From positions 1 through 37,219 of the forward strand of contig NZ_AXAU01000037.1 in assembly GCF_000472965.1 (NCBI RefSeq): a stretch of 37,219 nt of DNA. Direction: 5' to 3'. Every line of letters begins with the position of its first letter. Positions within the stretch are counted from its first letter, which is position 1. Below are positions 35,512 to 37,219 of this stretch, in pieces. A program made the translations under genes and the position numbers. Under the pieces are notes generated by a model, which did not search any database, was not told where the DNA came from, and was given only the letters and a program-made list of their open reading frames with translations. The stretch is from Bradyrhizobium murdochi (GTDB lineage: Bacteria; Pseudomonadota; Alphaproteobacteria; Rhizobiales; Xanthobacteraceae).

Positions 35512-37219
35512 GTAAGCATCCGGCGGCGGCCCCCGGCCAGGCCGTTTTGGCGGCAGGCTGATCGCGCTTAAGCGGCGTGAGCGACGTTCTGAGGTCGCCA
35601 ATTCCAGGGCAAAAGTTCGTGGATGCGCTTAGCGGGATAGTCCGGCAGGCGGGCCAGCACGTCGGCGAGCCAAGCCTGTGGATCGATGTCGTTGAGCTTG
35701 GCGCTGGCGATGAGGGTGTAGATCGCAGCCGCACGCCGGCCGCCCTCATCGGAGCCGGCAAAGGTCCAATTTCTTCTGCCCACGGCGACAGCCCGAAGCT
35801 CGCGCTCGGCGGCATTGTTCGACATGCAAAGCCGTCCGTCATCAAGGAAGCGGGTAAATGCGTCCCAGCGGCTGAGGCGGTAATTGATTGCCTTTGTCGT
35901 ATCGTTGTTCCTGGAGAGCTTGGCGCGCTGTTCGCGCAACCACGCTTGAAGTTCGACGATCAGAGGGCGGCTACGCTCCTGGCGCACGCGCAGGCGCTCC
36001 TGCGGAGCAAGACCGTTGATCTCACGTTCGACGGCGAACAGGACATCGATGCGCTTGACCGCCTCGGCCGCGATCGGCGCCTTGCTGAGCCGCGCGAGAT
36101 CGAAGAACTTGCGCCTGCCGTGAGCCCAGCATGCAGCCTCGACGATCGGGCCTGCCTTGCGATTGGCCTCGTAGAGCCTGCTGAAGCCGGCATAAGCGTC
36201 GGCCTGCATCAGCCCGGCATAGCCCGCCAAATGCTGCTCCGGATGCTCCCCACCACGATCCGGCGAGTAGAAGAACATGGCTGCGGGAGGATCCGGCCCG
36301 GCAAACGGACGGTCGTCGCGCACATAGGTCCAGAGCCGGCCGGTCCGGGTCTTGCCCTTGGCGAGAACCGGCACCGTGGTGTCATCCGCATGGATGCGCT
36401 CGGCAGCGAAGACATGGCTCCGGATTGCGTCGACCAGCGGCATCAGGGTTGCGGCCGACGCGCCCACCCAGTCGGCGAGCGTCGAGACATCGAGGTCGAT
36501 GCCTTCGCGCTGGTAGACGTCGCTCTGACGATTGAGCGGCAGGTGCAGGCCGTACTTGGCGAACAAGACATGAGCGAGCAGCTTCGGCCCTGCACGCCCG
36601 CGCGCAATTGGATGCGAGGGCGCCGGCGGCTGGCTGATCGCTTCGCAGGCCCGGCAGACGAACTTCTCGCGCACGTGCTGGATCACCTTCCACTGGCGCG
36701 GAATGAGTTCCAGCATCTCGGTCACGTCCTCGCCGATCTTGCGCAATCGGTTGTCGCCGCAGCATGGGCAGGTCCCTGGCACCGGATAGACAATGCGCTC
36801 CCGTGGCAAATGCTCCGGCAGCGGCCGGCGCGCCGGCTTGCGGCGCTCGAACGATGGCACCGCAATCTTCTCGGCTGCCGCCGCGGTCTCGGCTTGCGCG
36901 GCGTTCTCCTCCAGATCAGCGAGCTGCAGTTCGAGCTGGTCCAATAGTGCCCCGCGCTCGGAGGACTGTCCGAACTGCTGGTGCCGCAGCTTCCTGATCG
37001 TGAGTTTGAGCTTCTCGATCAGCAATGTCCGCGCTTGGGCCTCGGCTTCCGCAGCCAACCGGGCCGCGCGCTCGGCGCGCAACATTGCCTTCAACGCGGT
37101 CACATCGTTGGGGAGAGAATCATCGGCGCCCATCGCCGACCAGAGAATCACAACATGGAGGCTCTGTCCGGGCTGCCGAGCACGTAATCGATTCAAATCC
37201 CGGCGATCAGCCCGCCGCC
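35512..37219 (-). mobile_element. IS66-family insertion sequence, right part beyond the window
   Basis: The element end is GTAAGCATCCGGCGGC (from 35512), typical of an IS66 terminal repeat beginning GTAA. The eight bases before it (GTTTAAAG, 35504-35511) are a candidate target duplication, to be matched to the other end outside the window. Inside is the complete tnpC on the minus strand. The accessory genes tnpA and tnpB would lie to the right, beyond 37219. It interrupts the acyl-homoserine-lactone synthase gene. Confidence 0.75.
35568..37133 (-). CDS. tnpC: IS66 family transposase TnpC
   Basis: This protein has 521 residues from the ATG at 37133 (MGADDSLPNDVTALKAML); the frame is open to an ATG at 37196, but the family usually starts here. 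A coiled-coil-rich N-terminus (LRAERAARLAAEAEAQARTL, ending KLRHQQFGQSSER) comes first. A zinc-binding motif follows (GTCPCCGDNRL with FVCRACEA). Then comes the DDE domain with ERIHADDTTVPVL, LMQADAYAGFSRLYE and AACWAHGRRKF. The last part (MSNNAAERELRAVAVGRRNW, TFAGSDEGG) holds the catalytic glutamate. It looks intact and potentially active, although it needs TnpA and TnpB, whose genes are not visible. Confidence 0.9.
   Translation of the reverse strand: MGADDSLPNDVTALKAMLRAERAARLAAEAEAQARTLLIEKLKLTIRKLRHQQFGQSSERGALLDQLELQLADLEENAAQAETAAAAEKIAVPSFERRKPARRPLPEHLPRERIVYPVPGTCPCCGDNRLRKIGEDVTEMLELIPRQWKVIQHVREKFVCRACEAISQPPAPSHPIARGRAGPKLLAHVLFAKYGLHLPLNRQSDVYQREGIDLDVSTLADWVGASAATLMPLVDAIRSHVFAAERIHADDTTVPVLAKGKTRTGRLWTYVRDDRPFAGPDPPAAMFFYSPDRGGEHPEQHLAGYAGLMQADAYAGFSRLYEANRKAGPIVEAACWAHGRRKFFDLARLSKAPIAAEAVKRIDVLFAVEREINGLAPQERLRVRQERSRPLIVELQAWLREQRAKLSRNNDTTKAINYRLSRWDAFTRFLDDGRLCMSNNAAERELRAVAVGRRNWTFAGSDEGGRRAAAIYTLIASAKLNDIDPQAWLADVLARLPDYPAKRIHELLPWNWRPQNVAHAA

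Noticed and set aside
35577..36947. 456-codon plus-strand frame opposite tnpC
   Set aside because: Antisense to the IS66 transposase, whose motifs are complete.

Overview
The window looks like a high-GC alphaproteobacterial chromosome, probably Hyphomicrobiales and most like Nitrobacteraceae (Bradyrhizobium, Nitrobacter, Afipia or Rhodopseudomonas). The grounds are the Fur-type regulator, the DUF932/ParB/trb transfer module, the many rhizobial-type small proteins, the IS66 element and a REP-like repeat. No 16S or other definitive marker is present, so this placement is an inference.

Region by region. (1) 1-5.9 kb is a decaying chromosomal flank: the start of a transposase, a broken DUF2478 gene, and two tandem copies of a molybdate transport operon. 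The left copy is shredded. The right copy keeps intact modB and modC but has a frameshifted modA. A dctA fragment follows, cut off at a cluster of palindromes. (2) 6.0-7.5 kb is an island border: a tRNA-like gene with a Glu-type body but a GTC anticodon, a convergent frameshifted tyrosine integrase whose last codons are antisense to the tRNA, and an AlpA-like gene. (3) 7.6-13.2 kb is cargo: a dead peptide deformylase, then tonB-exbD-exbB and a ZnuD-like TonB-dependent receptor, divergent from a Fur-family regulator across a palindromic operator. (4) 13.2-22.1 kb is a defence-type cluster. A divergently controlled operon encodes a triple ubiquitin-like protein, a cysteine-less E2-like protein, a JAMM peptidase and an E1-like protein. 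It is followed on the same strand by an AAA ATPase plus subtilisin-like protease pair matching IetAS, then a small protein with a HEPN-like motif. The divergent partner is an XRE regulator with a frameshifted ImmA/IrrE metallopeptidase. (5) 22.3-27.3 kb carries a UvrD-type helicase, an SRAP (YedK/HMCES) protein, an unassigned protein, a nuclease fused in frame to unrelated N-terminal sequence, and a small protein. (6) 27.3-35.5 kb is a collapsed conjugation module: structured upstream repeats, DUF932, a ParB::TrbE in-frame fusion, frameshifted trbJ, trbK, a TrbL::TrbI in-frame fusion, DUF2274, a frameshifted LysR gene and an acyl-homoserine-lactone synthase gene. An IS66 element has cut off the start of the synthase gene and runs off the right edge.

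How it fits together: the stretch from about 6 kb to the right edge reads as a formerly integrative and conjugative element that has lost transfer ability (integrase, ParB, TrbE, TrbJ, TrbL, TrbI and quorum-signal synthase all broken or fused). It appears to keep cargo that would be held in the cell: metal uptake, a ubiquitin-like tagging operon, IetAS (described both as a plasmid-stabilising toxin-antitoxin-like pair and as an anti-phage system) and DNA repair enzymes. The most interesting proposition is that the ubiquitin-like operon and the adjacent ATPase-protease pair form one tag-and-degrade defence locus. That is inference from position and family only.
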